From an uncultured Mailhella sp. (GTDB lineage Bacteria > Desulfobacterota > Desulfovibrionia > Desulfovibrionales > Desulfovibrionaceae): DNA of 12,255 bases. The notes under the pieces were generated by a model. It was not told the origin of the DNA and searched no databases. It saw nothing but the letters and a program-made list of their open reading frames with translations. The translations under genes were made by a program, and so were the position numbers. The first letter of the stretch is position 1. Each line of letters starts with the position of its first letter. The DNA lies in the NCBI GenBank assembly GCA_910579055.1, contig CAJTSU010000110.1, positions 1-12,255 on the forward strand. Direction: 5' to 3'. Shown piece by piece: positions 1 through 7,305 of the stretch.

Positions 1-370
1 GCCGCATGGTAATGCGGCATGGAGGGGGGCGAGGAGCGGCCAAATGTCTCGCGAAGCGCGGTCGAGAGCGGCGAAGCCGCACGAGACGAAGCGTGGCCAG
101 CCGTTGCCAAAGGGCGCCTTTCACCGCACTGGAAGTGCGGTTGCCTTCACGGCAACGAATGTTGCCGCTGAAACTGGGGCAGATGAACGAACTCCGATTG
201 CTGTATCAACCAGAAACTTTAACACAGTCTTATTGAAACATATTTATTCGGCACGACCTCCAGATGCTCCACAGCATGCGGAATGAGGCCGAGTCAGAAG
301 ACTCCTCGCGGAAAGCGGGGCGTCACAGGGGGCCGGGGCATCGCCGCCCCGGCGCGATCCGGAAAACTGG
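1..370. repeat. Gene-free region with decayed R1-type hairpin repeat
   Basis: No credible gene is seen; the open frames have no ribosome binding site and no family resemblance. Bases 1-18 form a perfect 7-bp stem (GCCGCAT/ATGCGGC). Bases 124-140 form another (CCGCACT/AGTGCGG), and 150-167 a third (CGGCAAC/GTTGCCG). The GTTGCC arms at 140-145 and 161-166 can both pair with GGCAAC at 151-156, so two hairpins are mutually exclusive. The stretch around 140-168 closely resembles the minus strand of the R1 outer flank near 3387-3415. Bases 68-98 resemble the GCGGC(A/G)AAGCCGCACGA part of R1 near 5997-6013. I read it as a diverged R1 copy cut by the window edge. Confidence 0.5.
332..353 (-). terminator. 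GC-rich hairpin downstream of the TAXI gene
   Basis: GCCGGGGC and GCCCCGGC form a perfect 8-bp stem with a 6-base loop, 18 bases beyond the TAXI gene stop. There is no T run on the minus strand after the stem, so intrinsic termination is uncertain. It may instead protect the 3' end of the mRNA. Confidence 0.4.
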
Positions 371-1354
371 TTATTGGGAAGAGTGTTCCCGATAGAACTT
401 TTCAGCCGCGGGGTGCATGGGAATATTGGTGTGACCCGCCATGCTTTCCACTGAAAGCCCCTTCAGGTTGGCATGCACACTGCGCAGGTAGTCAATATTG
501 TCGGTCATGGCGCTGAGCATGGCCGTGACCACTTCATCCGGCTGATCCGCGCTGGTCACAAGCACAAGCTGCGCCGTTACCGTGGGGACATCCTCTTTCT
601 GGAACGCATAGCTTCCGCCCGGAATAGTCAGATTGACGGTTCCCATGTCTCTATTGACAGCTTCAGCCTTGTCGGGGTCGATGGGCAGCATGACAAGTTC
701 ATGCTTCATGCCCAGATCATAGAACCGGCTGAGTGGAAACTGTGAAACCTCAATGATGGCGTCCATCTGGCCGGCATCCCACAAGTCCACGGCTTCGGGC
801 GCGGGCCCCTTGTGGATGAGGCCGCCCCAGCTTTCAATATCCTTGTACGTCACCCCGTATTCGCCGAGTATCTTTTCCGCCATGAGGTCAATGAGCGTTC
901 CGGCGCGATTGACATTAATGCGCAGGGGATATTTCTTTTCCTTAATGTCGGCCAACGACCTGATGCCCGTCCTGGCATCCACATAAATCTGAACCGCGCT
1001 GGTGGGGTTCACCACAGCGACAAGGCGGAGCTTATCCATTTTCCTGCCCCTGTAGGGGCCTTCACCTTCCAGGGCCATACTGGTGAGCACATCGCTCGCC
1101 AGAGCGAACTGCACATCGCCCCGGTTGGTCATGACCTGATTCGGGCCATCCTTGCCGGGTTCGGTGGTGATGCGATAATCAGGGAAACCGCGGCGCATGG
1201 ATTCCCCTACTCCCTCCGCGATGATAGCCCACAGGCCGCCCGCGCCGCCGCCCAGAATGGTGACATCCTTCGAGCCGGCCAAAGCGCCCTGTACGGAACC
1301 GGACATCAGCAACCCCGCCATGAACAGAAAACACACCAGGCTTTTTCTCAACAT
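371..1354 (-). CDS. TAXI-family TRAP transporter solute-binding protein
   Basis: A 327-residue periplasmic binding protein of the TAXI group, which captures small organic acids or amino acids such as glutamate for tripartite ATP-independent transporters. The N terminus (MLRKS, then a hydrophobic stretch to about residue 22) is a Sec signal peptide with likely cleavage after ALA at residue 26. Family marks are the glycine-rich GGGAGGLWA near residue 35, a SLADIKEKK segment, and the C-terminal MHPAAEKFYRE. Length fits the family. The ATG has a strong GGAGGAGG ribosome binding site six bases upstream. Normally a fused DctQM permease gene is adjacent; here downstream is gene-free and upstream is a divergent LysR gene, so it is an orphan within the window. 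Ligand is unknown. The family call is firm. Confidence 0.9.
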   Translation of the reverse strand: MLRKSLVCFLFMAGLLMSGSVQGALAGSKDVTILGGGAGGLWAIIAEGVGESMRRGFPDYRITTEPGKDGPNQVMTNRGDVQFALASDVLTSMALEGEGPYRGRKMDKLRLVAVVNPTSAVQIYVDARTGIRSLADIKEKKYPLRINVNRAGTLIDLMAEKILGEYGVTYKDIESWGGLIHKGPAPEAVDLWDAGQMDAIIEVSQFPLSRFYDLGMKHELVMLPIDPDKAEAVNRDMGTVNLTIPGGSYAFQKEDVPTVTAQLVLVTSADQPDEVVTAMLSAMTDNIDYLRSVHANLKGLSVESMAGHTNIPMHPAAEKFYREHSSQ

Positions 1355-1737
1355 GTAGTCCTCCTCCAGAGCATTTCAATGTATGCCCGGCTACTTTTCG
1401 ATAACGCCGCCTCGTCCCGAAACGGCGCCATCGCTTCTTATATTGATTATATTCTGTAGGCGATGCCGGGGAATCCTCCAAATACCTTTTTGTTAAGTTC
1501 AGATCAGCTTTTTGGTATACTCGGCTGTGTATGGAACTGTGTTGAAACTATCCTTGACCGGCGGAGGCGTATGCTGCCGCCCATGCCGGAGCAAAACAAC
1601 ACTGGCAAAGCGGTATATTTTTGGGGATTGACGGGATGCCCGCACAAATGCCACGCTGCTGACGCAGGCTTTGCGGCGCTCCGCGCTGTTGCAAAGGCCG
1701 TCCGTATTTCACGCGAAAAAAGGCGGCATGTGTCCAT
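1355..1737. other. Divergent TAXI/LysR intergenic region with partial R1 repeat
   Basis: This 383-base gap should hold both divergent promoters. Bases 1541-1568 match the inner end of R1 at 27 of 28 positions (compare 3548-3575 on the opposite strand), but the similarity fades afterwards, so this is a truncated or decayed copy. Open frames across the gap on both strands have no start signal or family resemblance and are not called as genes. Confidence 0.55.
1439..1451. promoter_or_regulatory. Candidate LysR-type T-N11-A operator
   Basis: The 13-base sequence TATATTGATTATA fits the T-N11-A rule for LysR-type binding sites, with five of six base pairs symmetrical. It lies 85 bases upstream of the TAXI start codon and 287 bases before the LysR start, a normal distance for an activator site serving the TAXI gene. 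The minus strand also carries TATAAT here (1451-1446), so it could simply be a promoter -10 element. The functional assignment is inference. Confidence 0.3.
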
Positions 1738-2637
1738 ATGGATCTGAAGCGACTGGAATACTTCTGCTCTGTCGCCGCGCGCGGCTCCATCAGCAAGGCG
1801 GCCAAGGAACTTCATATTTCCCAGCCGCCGCTCAGCGCGCGCATCAAGGAGCTGGAGGAAGAACTGGGCGTCAAGCTGATCCATCGCGGGCGCAACGTCT
1901 GGCAGCTTACTCCCGAGGGAGAGGAGTTCTACGAAAAGGCCCAGTTTGTTCTGTCCTACGTCAAGGGTATGGCGGAGGAGACAAGAAAAAACAGCGCCAA
2001 AATCGCAGGGCTGGTGAAAATAGGCGTCTGTCAGCCCTGCCTCCCCTATTTGCAGCCTCTGCTCCCCCGATTAATCCGCGATTGCCCGGAACTGCGTTAC
2101 CGCGTCTGGATTATGGACAATCAGTCCCTTGAACGACACCTTCAGGAACGCCATTTCGACTTTATTCTGGCTCAGCTTCCCGTGCGCAATCATAACTATG
2201 AAATACGGATGCTCGCCACCGATCCGTATTACGCGGTGTATGGAGAGGGGATAGCTCCGCCGGTTTCGGACAGAGCGGGAGTGGAAGAACTGGAGGGTCT
2301 GCCGCTTATCCTGACCCGAAGAAGAGACGGAGGCGGCGGATACGATCTTATCATGCGGGCTTTCCAGCAAAGCAGAAAAAAACTGAATATTCTGCTGGAC
2401 TCTCAAGATACGCACCTTCTGGGTTCCCTGCTCAGAGACGGCACTCCCGCCGTGGGCATTCTGCCTTACCGCATCATCGACCAGGAAGGCCTGACCGCCT
2501 TGCCCCGACGCCCGGTGAATATCCCCGGCGTAGGCTTGACCCCCATTCTGGTGTGGCTGAAAAGCGCCTATCTGCCGAACCATGCCCGGTATATACTTGA
2601 ATGCATCCGCAGAGCCTCCCCTTCACCGGCCTCATAG
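1738..2637 (+). CDS. LysR-family transcriptional regulator
   Basis: A 299-residue cytoplasmic DNA-binding regulator. Residues 1-60 are a classic LysR winged helix-turn-helix: MDLKRLEYF, then GSISKAAKELHISQPPLSA and LEEELGVKLIHR. A linker helix follows, then the LysR substrate-binding fold from about residue 90 (LVKIGVCQP) to the end, including a TPAVGILPYRI segment. Length is typical. The start has only a weak AGGCGG site 11 bases upstream, but no better in-frame start exists because the conserved domain begins here. It diverges from the TAXI gene, the usual arrangement for a LysR protein controlling its neighbour, so it probably senses the transported ligand or a breakdown product. Effector unknown; family call is firm, target inferred. 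Confidence 0.93.
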   Translation: MDLKRLEYFCSVAARGSISKAAKELHISQPPLSARIKELEEELGVKLIHRGRNVWQLTPEGEEFYEKAQFVLSYVKGMAEETRKNSAKIAGLVKIGVCQPCLPYLQPLLPRLIRDCPELRYRVWIMDNQSLERHLQERHFDFILAQLPVRNHNYEIRMLATDPYYAVYGEGIAPPVSDRAGVEELEGLPLILTRRRDGGGGYDLIMRAFQQSRKKLNILLDSQDTHLLGSLLRDGTPAVGILPYRIIDQEGLTALPRRPVNIPGVGLTPILVWLKSAYLPNHARYILECIRRASPSPAS

Positions 2638-2753
2638 GTTTCCGCCGCTCCGGCCGCTCGCCGTCACTCTCGATTCCCGCCTGACTCGCTTTACCCGCCG
2701 GGCAGGAAACACGGGACATCACACCTGCGGGGATTTCCCGCCCCTGTATGTGT
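2638..2753. other. Convergent LysR/MarR intergenic gap
   Basis: Short GC-rich spacer between converging genes. A 5-bp stem (GCGGG/CCCGC, about 2728-2742) could act as a weak bidirectional stop, but there is no T run on either side. Nothing else is recognised. Confidence 0.3.
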
Positions 2754-3182
2754 TCAGGCATTGGGCAGCTGTCTGCGAATGTTCTTCGTCACCCGGATAA
2801 GCAGAGAAATCAGCAGATCTTTCTCTTCCTGCGTGAAATCTTCCATCATGAGCCTTTCGCACAGTTCCCGCTGCTCCATGACCATGGGAAATATTTCCAT
2901 GGCTCGATCCGTGGGGTAGAGCTGCACTGTTCTCTTGTCCTCCGGGTTCACCTCACGCCGGACAAAACCCTGTTCCTCAAGGGTTTTCAGAATACGTGTG
3001 ACATTGCTCTTGTTGATGTAGACAAGACCGGGAAGCTTGTCCTGCGTCAGACCCGGCGCACTGCATATATGGTTGATGAACATATGCTGCGAGAAACGGA
3101 TCCCGCAAGGGGCCAGTTTCTTGTTCATGTATATGTCACTCAGGCGCTCGGCAATACCGATCCATTTTGTAATTGTTTCCAC
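2754..3182 (-). CDS. MarR-family transcriptional regulator
   Basis: A 142-residue winged-helix regulator of the MarR type, normally a dimeric repressor released by small aromatic or oxidant ligands. The core is LTQDKLPGLVYINKSNVTRI (recognition region, residues about 65-84), then LEEQGFVRR and the wing signature NPEDKRTVQLYPT, with long helices at both ends for dimerisation. The start is GTG at 3182, preceded by GGAAGGA at a good distance; a nearby ATG is out of frame. It converges on the LysR gene. A repeat-filled gap of over 450 bases separates it from the metal ATPase, which transcribes the same way upstream of it, so I see no operon link. Four cysteines are present in or near the N-terminal half and after the wing, but no clear redox motif stands out. 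Target unknown. Confidence 0.92.
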   Translation of the reverse strand: METITKWIGIAERLSDIYMNKKLAPCGIRFSQHMFINHICSAPGLTQDKLPGLVYINKSNVTRILKTLEEQGFVRREVNPEDKRTVQLYPTDRAMEIFPMVMEQRELCERLMMEDFTQEEKDLLISLLIRVTKNIRRQLPNA

Positions 3183-3386
3183 CAGCCATCCTTCCCGAAT
3201 TTTCTGGGTACGTTCCGGCAGATAGCTAACGGCATGCGTTCACAAAAGTCAAACCTCCGGAGGCAAGTTTCACGCGGAGATGCTTCTTGCTCCGTCCGAT
3301 TCCGGGAGCATTTTCCAAACAAAAGGCCCTGTCACAGAACCGAGTTGGCAGCGTTGCGCGGAGCGTATGGTTTTGCTTCGGCCGGG

Positions 3387-3406
3387 GCGGCAACGTTCGT
3401 TGCCGC
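3387..3406. repeat. Perfect 8-bp hairpin at the outer end of R1-left
   Basis: GCGGCAAC and GTTGCCGC pair around a four-base loop (GTTC). The same GGCAAC/GTTGCC hairpin occurs at 150-167 near the window start, but not at the corresponding end of R1-right. Confidence 0.6.
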
Positions 3407-3575
3407 AAAGGCATGTATCCACGGTCGGCTCGCTTGCGTTTTGCGCGGAAAACGTCGCGCGGCTCTCGATTCCCGCAAGGCTCGAAGACTCGGCTGACGG
3501 AAACGCCGCGCGGCCTTCGGATCGGCCTCCAGGCTCGCCACGCTCGTGCCTCCGGCGGTCAAGGATAGTTTCAAC
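3405..3575 (-). repeat. R1 repeat, left copy (inverted relative to right copy)
   Basis: Read on the minus strand, this 171-base segment aligns with 5837-6050 read on the plus strand. The first ~115 bases match well, including TGACCGCCGGAGGC and GTCAGCCGAGTCTTCGAG. The last 29 bases match at 28 positions, including CCGTGGATACATGCCTTTGC. About 45 bases present in the middle of the right copy are missing here. Both copies have the same end facing the metal-efflux genes. No transposase is encoded and I see no evident terminal inverted repeats or target duplications. It is a non-coding dispersed repeat of unknown type. Confidence 0.8.
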
Positions 3576-3600
3576 ATTATGAGAGCGTGTGACTGTTGGA

Positions 3601-3628
3601 AGGGGAGGATAGGAGAAAATCCTCCCCT
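3601..3628 (-). terminator. Inverted repeat behind the P-type ATPase gene
   Basis: AGGGGAGGAT and ATCCTCCCCT form a perfect 10-bp stem around an 8-base loop, beginning 11 bases after the ATPase stop codon. Only a short TTCC follows on the minus strand, so it is a probable but not textbook intrinsic terminator. Confidence 0.6.
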
Positions 3629-3639
3629 CTGGCATGACG

Positions 3640-5498
3640 CTACGCGTTCTTTACGTCCAGTGCGCGCATGGCGTTGAGAATGGCGATGACGGATACGCCC
3701 ACGTCGGCGAATACCGCGGCCCACATGTTTGCCACCCCGGCCGCGCCCAGAGCCAGCACCACCCCCTTGACGCCCAGTGCGAACACGATGTTCCAGCGCA
3801 CGATGCGCAGGGTTTTGCGCGCGATGCGCACGGCGTCCGCGATGCGTGCGGGCTTGTCGTCCATGAGCACCACATCCGCCGCTTCAATGGCCGCGTCCGA
3901 ACCAAGCGCGCCCATGGCGATGCCCACGTCGGCCCGGCTCAATACGGGCGCGTCATTGATGCCGTCGCCTACAAAGGCCAGCTTTTCTCCTTCGCGCTTT
4001 TCGGCCAGCAGGCGTTCAAGGCTGGCCACCTTGTCCGCCGGGAGCAGTTCGGCATCGTATTCGTCGATACCCAGTTCGCGCGCCACGCTTTCCCCCACCT
4101 TGCGGGCGTCGCCGGTGAGCATGACCGTCTTGCGTATGCCCAGCGACTTGAGTTCGCGTATGGCTTGCGCCGCATCGGGTTTGGCCGCGTCGGCGATGAC
4201 AATGTGCCCCTGGTACACGCCGTCTACCGCAATATGTACCGATGTGCCGGGCAGACGGCATTCGTGCGCGCCGTTGGCGTTCACGCCTTCCATGAGCCTG
4301 ATGTTGCCCGCGGCCACCTGCTTGCCGTCTATTGTGGCGCGTACGCCCTGTCCGGGGATTTCCTCCACACGGGAAACGCGCGCATGATCGATTTCCTTGC
4401 CCCAGGCTTCCCTGAGGGAACGGGAAATGGGGTGCTCAGAATAACTTTCCACCAGCGCGGCCAGACCGAGCAGCTCACTTGCTCCGATCTGTTCAGGGTG
4501 TATGGCGACCACTTCAAAACTGCCTCTGGTCAGGGTTCCGGTTTTGTCAAAGGCCACGATGGCCACGTCGGCCAGGGCTTCAAGATAATTTCCGCCCTTG
4601 ACCAGAATGCCGGAGCGCGAGGCCCCGCCGATGCCGCCGAAAAAGCTCAGAGGGATGGAGATGACCAGCGCGCAGGGGCAGGAAATAACCAGAAAGATCA
4701 GGGCGCGTTCCACCCATATGGCGAAAGCCTGCCCGAAGAGCAGGGGCGGAATCACGGCCAGCGCCAGCGCGGCGAACACCACGGCGGGCGTATAGTAGCG
4801 GGCAAAGCGGGTAATGAAATGTTCGCTTTTGCTCTTGCGCGCGGAGGAGTTTTCCACCAGATCAAGAATCCGGGCCACGGTGGATTGCCCGAATTCCCTG
4901 GTAACGCGGACTTTGAGCACGCCGCTCAGGTTCACGCAGCCGCTGATGACTTCATGGCCGGGCAGGGCTTCACGCGGGACGGATTCGCCGGTAAGAGCCG
5001 CCGTATCCACGGAAGAAGCGCCTTCCTCCACCACGCCGTCCAGGGGAATGCGTTCACCGGGTTTGATCACGATCAGTTCGCCCCCGCCGCGACATCCTCG
5101 GGGGCAACCTGTTCCAGCTGTTCCCCGCGTTCCACATTGGCGTAGTCGGGGCGGATATCCATAAGCGCCGCGATGGACTGACGGGACTTGCCCACCGCGC
5201 AGGACTGGAACAGTTCGCCGATCTGATAGAACAGCATGACGGCCACGGCTTCGGGGTATTCCCCCAGACACAACGCGCCCAGGGTGGCTGTCGACATGAG
5301 GAAGTTCTCGTCAAAAATCTGTCCGCGCATGATGTTGCGGGCAGCCTTGAGCAGAATGTCGCCGCCGATGATCACATAGCCCACAAGAAACGCGGCCAGG
5401 CGGGGCAGACCTTCCAGCGGAGCGGCCAGCGCGGCGGCATACAGCACCGCGGAAAACAGGATGCGATACAATGTCTTGCGCTGTTTTTTGGTCATCAC
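3640..5498 (-). pseudogene. zntA: Zn/Cd/Pb-exporting P1B-type ATPase with one frameshift
   Basis: ZntA/CadA-type efflux pump of about 619 residues, without its own HMA domain. Visible in order: N-terminal membrane helices; actuator loop with IKPGERIPLDG and TGES (near 4992); metal-site CPC in a membrane helix (near 4680); phosphorylation motif DKTGT (Asp at 4546-4548); the SEHPISRS motif of P1B pumps; hinge GDGINDAPVL; and a last membrane pair with Lys in ALGVKG and Asp in FADVG, the residues that mark the Zn2+/Cd2+/Pb2+ group (ZntA Lys693/Asp714). One frameshift at the C run 5081-5085 moves EDVAAG out of frame with GELIVIKPG; the upstream frame stops at 5073. Either GTG 5498 or ATG 5495 can start, behind GGGAG. 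The rest is well conserved, so the break is recent, phase-variable or a sequencing error. Confidence 0.88.
5081..5085 (-). other. Frameshift site in the ATPase gene (five-base run)
   Basis: On the coding strand, GCGGCG is followed by a five-G stretch running into GCGAACTGA. Removing two G or adding one restores VAAGELIVIKPG or VAAGGELIVIKPG; the first fits the usual VxxGD spacing of actuator domains. It is the only break in an otherwise complete gene. Confidence 0.85.
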
Positions 5499-5500
5499 GC

Positions 5501-5719
5501 TTAAACTCCCACTTCAACGTCCGGGTCGATTTTGCCGATGAGTTTTTTCGCTGCTTCCAGCACGGCGGCAAAGCGGGAATCTTCGGCTTCAAGGGTCATT
5601 TTCTGGGTCATGAAATTCACGCTGACGGCGTTCACTCCGTCAATGCCGCGTACGGCCTGTTCCATTTTCGCGGCGCAGTTGGCGCAGTCAAGGCCGGAAA
5701 GTTTGATGGACTTTTTCAT
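5501..5719 (-). CDS. Free-standing heavy-metal-associated (HMA) domain protein
   Basis: A 72-residue ferredoxin-like metal carrier. The metal site GLDCANCAAK (Cys12 and Cys15) lies in the first loop, followed by the usual beta-alpha-beta-beta-alpha-beta pattern (GVNAVSVNF, then KMTLEAE). It has an AGGAG ribosome binding site seven bases before the ATG. It ends 2-5 bases before the ATPase start, so the two are translationally coupled. It supplies as a separate protein the N-terminal metal-binding domain the ATPase lacks, and may hand Zn2+/Cd2+ to it or buffer it. CopZ-like proteins look similar, but the partner pump's Zn/Cd residues argue against a copper role. The family call is firm and the partner is inferred from context. 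Confidence 0.93.
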   Translation of the reverse strand: MKKSIKLSGLDCANCAAKMEQAVRGIDGVNAVSVNFMTQKMTLEAEDSRFAAVLEAAKKLIGKIDPDVEVGV

Positions 5720-5751
5720 GATGACTCTCCTGTGAGCTGAACGAGCTACAA

Positions 5752-5767
5752 TAAAACATTTGTTTGA
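5752..5767. promoter_or_regulatory. Candidate ArsR/SmtB (CadC-like) operator
   Basis: AAACATTTGTTT (5754-5765) is a perfect palindrome. On the minus strand the wider site TCAAACAAATGTTTTA closely resembles the S. aureus CadC operator core as I recall it (TCAAATAAATATTTGA). It lies 33-48 bases upstream of the HMA start, where a repressor would block the promoter. No ArsR-family gene is in the window, so the regulator would act in trans. Confidence 0.45.
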
Positions 5768-5836
5768 ATATTGTTGTGTTAGATGTATCCATGAATGCCT
5801 GCCCTGTCAACGGAAAAGGTTCTGTTCGAGAATAAT

Positions 5837-6050
5837 GTTGAACATATCCGTGACCGCCGGAGGCGCGAGCGTAGCGAGCCTTGAGGCCAAGCCGAAGGCC
5901 GCGCGCGGCGTTCCCGTCAGCCGAGTCTTCGAGCTTACGGGCATCGAGAGCGGAGATGAGGAGCGGAAGAAAGGGTTCGCGGAGCGGAGCCTTTGGGCGG
6001 CAAAGCCGCACGAAGGCGTAAGCGAGCCGGCCGTGGATACATGCCTTTGC
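5837..6050 (+). repeat. R1 repeat, right copy
   Basis: The longest R1 copy (214 bases). It starts GTTGAACATATCC and ends ATACATGCCTTTGC. It contains a GCGGC/GCCGC hairpin (5997-6009) in the part missing from the left copy. It is inverted with respect to R1-left (3405-3575), with 2,261 bases between the inner ends. Its inner end matches 1541-1568 at 24-25 of 28 bases. Confidence 0.8.
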
Positions 6051-6057
6051 AGAGGGC

Positions 6058-7305
6058 TTACGGCATCTGCCCTGCGTCCAGTTCGTGCAGGCGGCGCGCA
6101 AAGGCATCAACCAGCTTGCGCAGGGATGCCCCGCGCACATCGGAAAAGGCTCCGCCACGGGGAGAACAGAAGATAAGTACAAGGCGGATGCCGTTCTGTT
6201 CAAACCAGGGTTCCGCATAATAGGAACGTACTCCCTGCGGAATGAACAATGCCCAGTCAATGGGGCGGATACTGCGCGAAGTTTCGTCCACAGTCAGCGA
6301 ATTAAGGCCGAAGCGCACAATATTTTCCGCAATGGAACCGACGTAGGGGAAATCGGCGTGCTGCATGCTGTTCGTGAACATGGCTCCTTCGCATGTGACG
6401 CTGACCCGGTTTTCTTCCGGGAAGATGCGGGAGAGAATAATGCCCTCTGCCGCGGGCAGAATTTGCGGATCACGCAGAATCAGGCGCAGAAGATCGCGTT
6501 CGCCTGAGGCGGCGGAGAGAGCGGGCAGAGGCGTTTCCTCACGAGCTTCGGAAATTGCCGGGTCCACGGTCAGCAGGGGTGTAAGGCGTATCCACAGGCA
6601 ATGGTGGCCATCTTGCGATAGCGGGCGCATCATGACCGAGCAGGGCAGCGGGCTTCCGCCCGGTTTTCGAACCCGCAGTATGCCCTGCCAGCGATGGGAA
6701 AAGGTCAGGCTTTCGTAGATGGCGATTTTGAGATCTTCCGATATGGCGAAAATATCCTCCAGGGGCGTGTTTTCATTTTGGCCGCACAGCTCCCGCGCAC
6801 TGCGGTTGGCATGGATGATTTTCCAGCTGGAGAAAGAAACGAGCATGGCGGGGGAGGACAGCCAGTCCATGCTTTCGGGCGGTATGCCGTGCTGTTCCCC
6901 CATGACGCGGCGGAGCATGCGGGTGCATCTGCCGATGACGCCGATATAGGAAAAAGGCGTTTCCGGTGCGGGCATGCCAAGCATGATCAGCCAGCGCAGG
7001 CAGCCGTCGTTATCGCGTATCCGGAAAAAAACGCCCGTATGCCTCTGCATTTTCATCTTGTCCAGGGCGTCGCGCAGGGCGGCGTGGTCATCTTCCAGCA
7101 CGGTACGGTCAAGGTACTCGCCGTTTTGGAACAGAAGCGGCACATTGAGGCCAAGCGTCTGGAATATCGGCTCACTGAAAAATTTGAGCTTGTTGCGAAC
7201 GGGGTCAAGTTGCCAGAGCAGAATGGGGTCGTCCGGCAGGCAATCGTGCAGGCTTTGCTGAATAAGCTGGAGGGCATGGGAAAGAAGATGGGCATCAGGT
7301 GTCAT
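6058..7305 (-). CDS. PAS-PAS-GAF-like sensor protein without output domain
   Basis: A 415-residue protein with no signal peptide or membrane helix, so probably cytoplasmic. Residues about 25-130 look like a PAS domain (ILLWQLDP, then VFFRIRDNDGCLRWLIMLG, a PAS/PAC-like end). About 148-245 look like a second (SSPAMLVSF, WKIIHANRSARELCG, the PAS 'x-N-x-A' start). About 270-405 resemble a GAF-type domain (AAEGIILSRIFPE, then SIAENIVRFG, WALFIPQ and IRLVLIFCSP). I find no histidine-kinase, GGDEF, EAL, HTH or receiver motif. It may therefore be a sensory partner protein or have lost an output domain, although the start is good (ATG behind GAGG at five bases) and the stop lies just outside R1-right. 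Ligand unknown. The PAS calls are fairly sure, GAF less so. Confidence 0.75.
   Translation of the reverse strand: MTPDAHLLSHALQLIQQSLHDCLPDDPILLWQLDPVRNKLKFFSEPIFQTLGLNVPLLFQNGEYLDRTVLEDDHAALRDALDKMKMQRHTGVFFRIRDNDGCLRWLIMLGMPAPETPFSYIGVIGRCTRMLRRVMGEQHGIPPESMDWLSSPAMLVSFSSWKIIHANRSARELCGQNENTPLEDIFAISEDLKIAIYESLTFSHRWQGILRVRKPGGSPLPCSVMMRPLSQDGHHCLWIRLTPLLTVDPAISEAREETPLPALSAASGERDLLRLILRDPQILPAAEGIILSRIFPEENRVSVTCEGAMFTNSMQHADFPYVGSIAENIVRFGLNSLTVDETSRSIRPIDWALFIPQGVRSYYAEPWFEQNGIRLVLIFCSPRGGAFSDVRGASLRKLVDAFARRLHELDAGQMP

Larger units (their letters stand above)
3183..3639. other. Gene-free region upstream of MarR and downstream of the ATPase
   Basis: Holds the presumed MarR promoter, R1-left (3405-3575), the perfect hairpin at 3387-3406, and the inverted repeat behind the ATPase gene (3601-3628). 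The open frames on both strands are repeat sequence read as protein, and I do not call them genes. Confidence 0.6.
5720..6057. other. Gene-free region upstream of the HMA gene
   Basis: Contains the HMA/ATPase promoter region with the CadC-like palindrome (5752-5767), then R1-right (5837-6050), which ends eight bases from the stop codon of the PAS-domain gene. A plus-strand frame across it is repeat sequence and has no ribosome binding site. Confidence 0.6.

Noticed and set aside
812..1459. Plus-strand frame opposite the TAXI gene
   Set aside because: Antisense shadow of a clearly recognisable gene, with no ribosome binding site.
3280..3724. Several open frames across R1-left
   Set aside because: They translate the repeat itself; the copies differ by indels that break the frame, as expected for non-coding sequence.
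5073..5100. Programmed frameshift equivalent to that of E. coli copA
   Set aside because: No canonical slippery heptamer was recognised and the position (actuator domain) differs from the copA site after the metal-binding domain.
3634..5145. 503-codon open frame on the plus strand opposite the ATPase
   Set aside because: His-, Gly- and Ala-rich translation without any family pattern; the opposite strand encodes a pump with all motifs. High GC opens the antisense frame.
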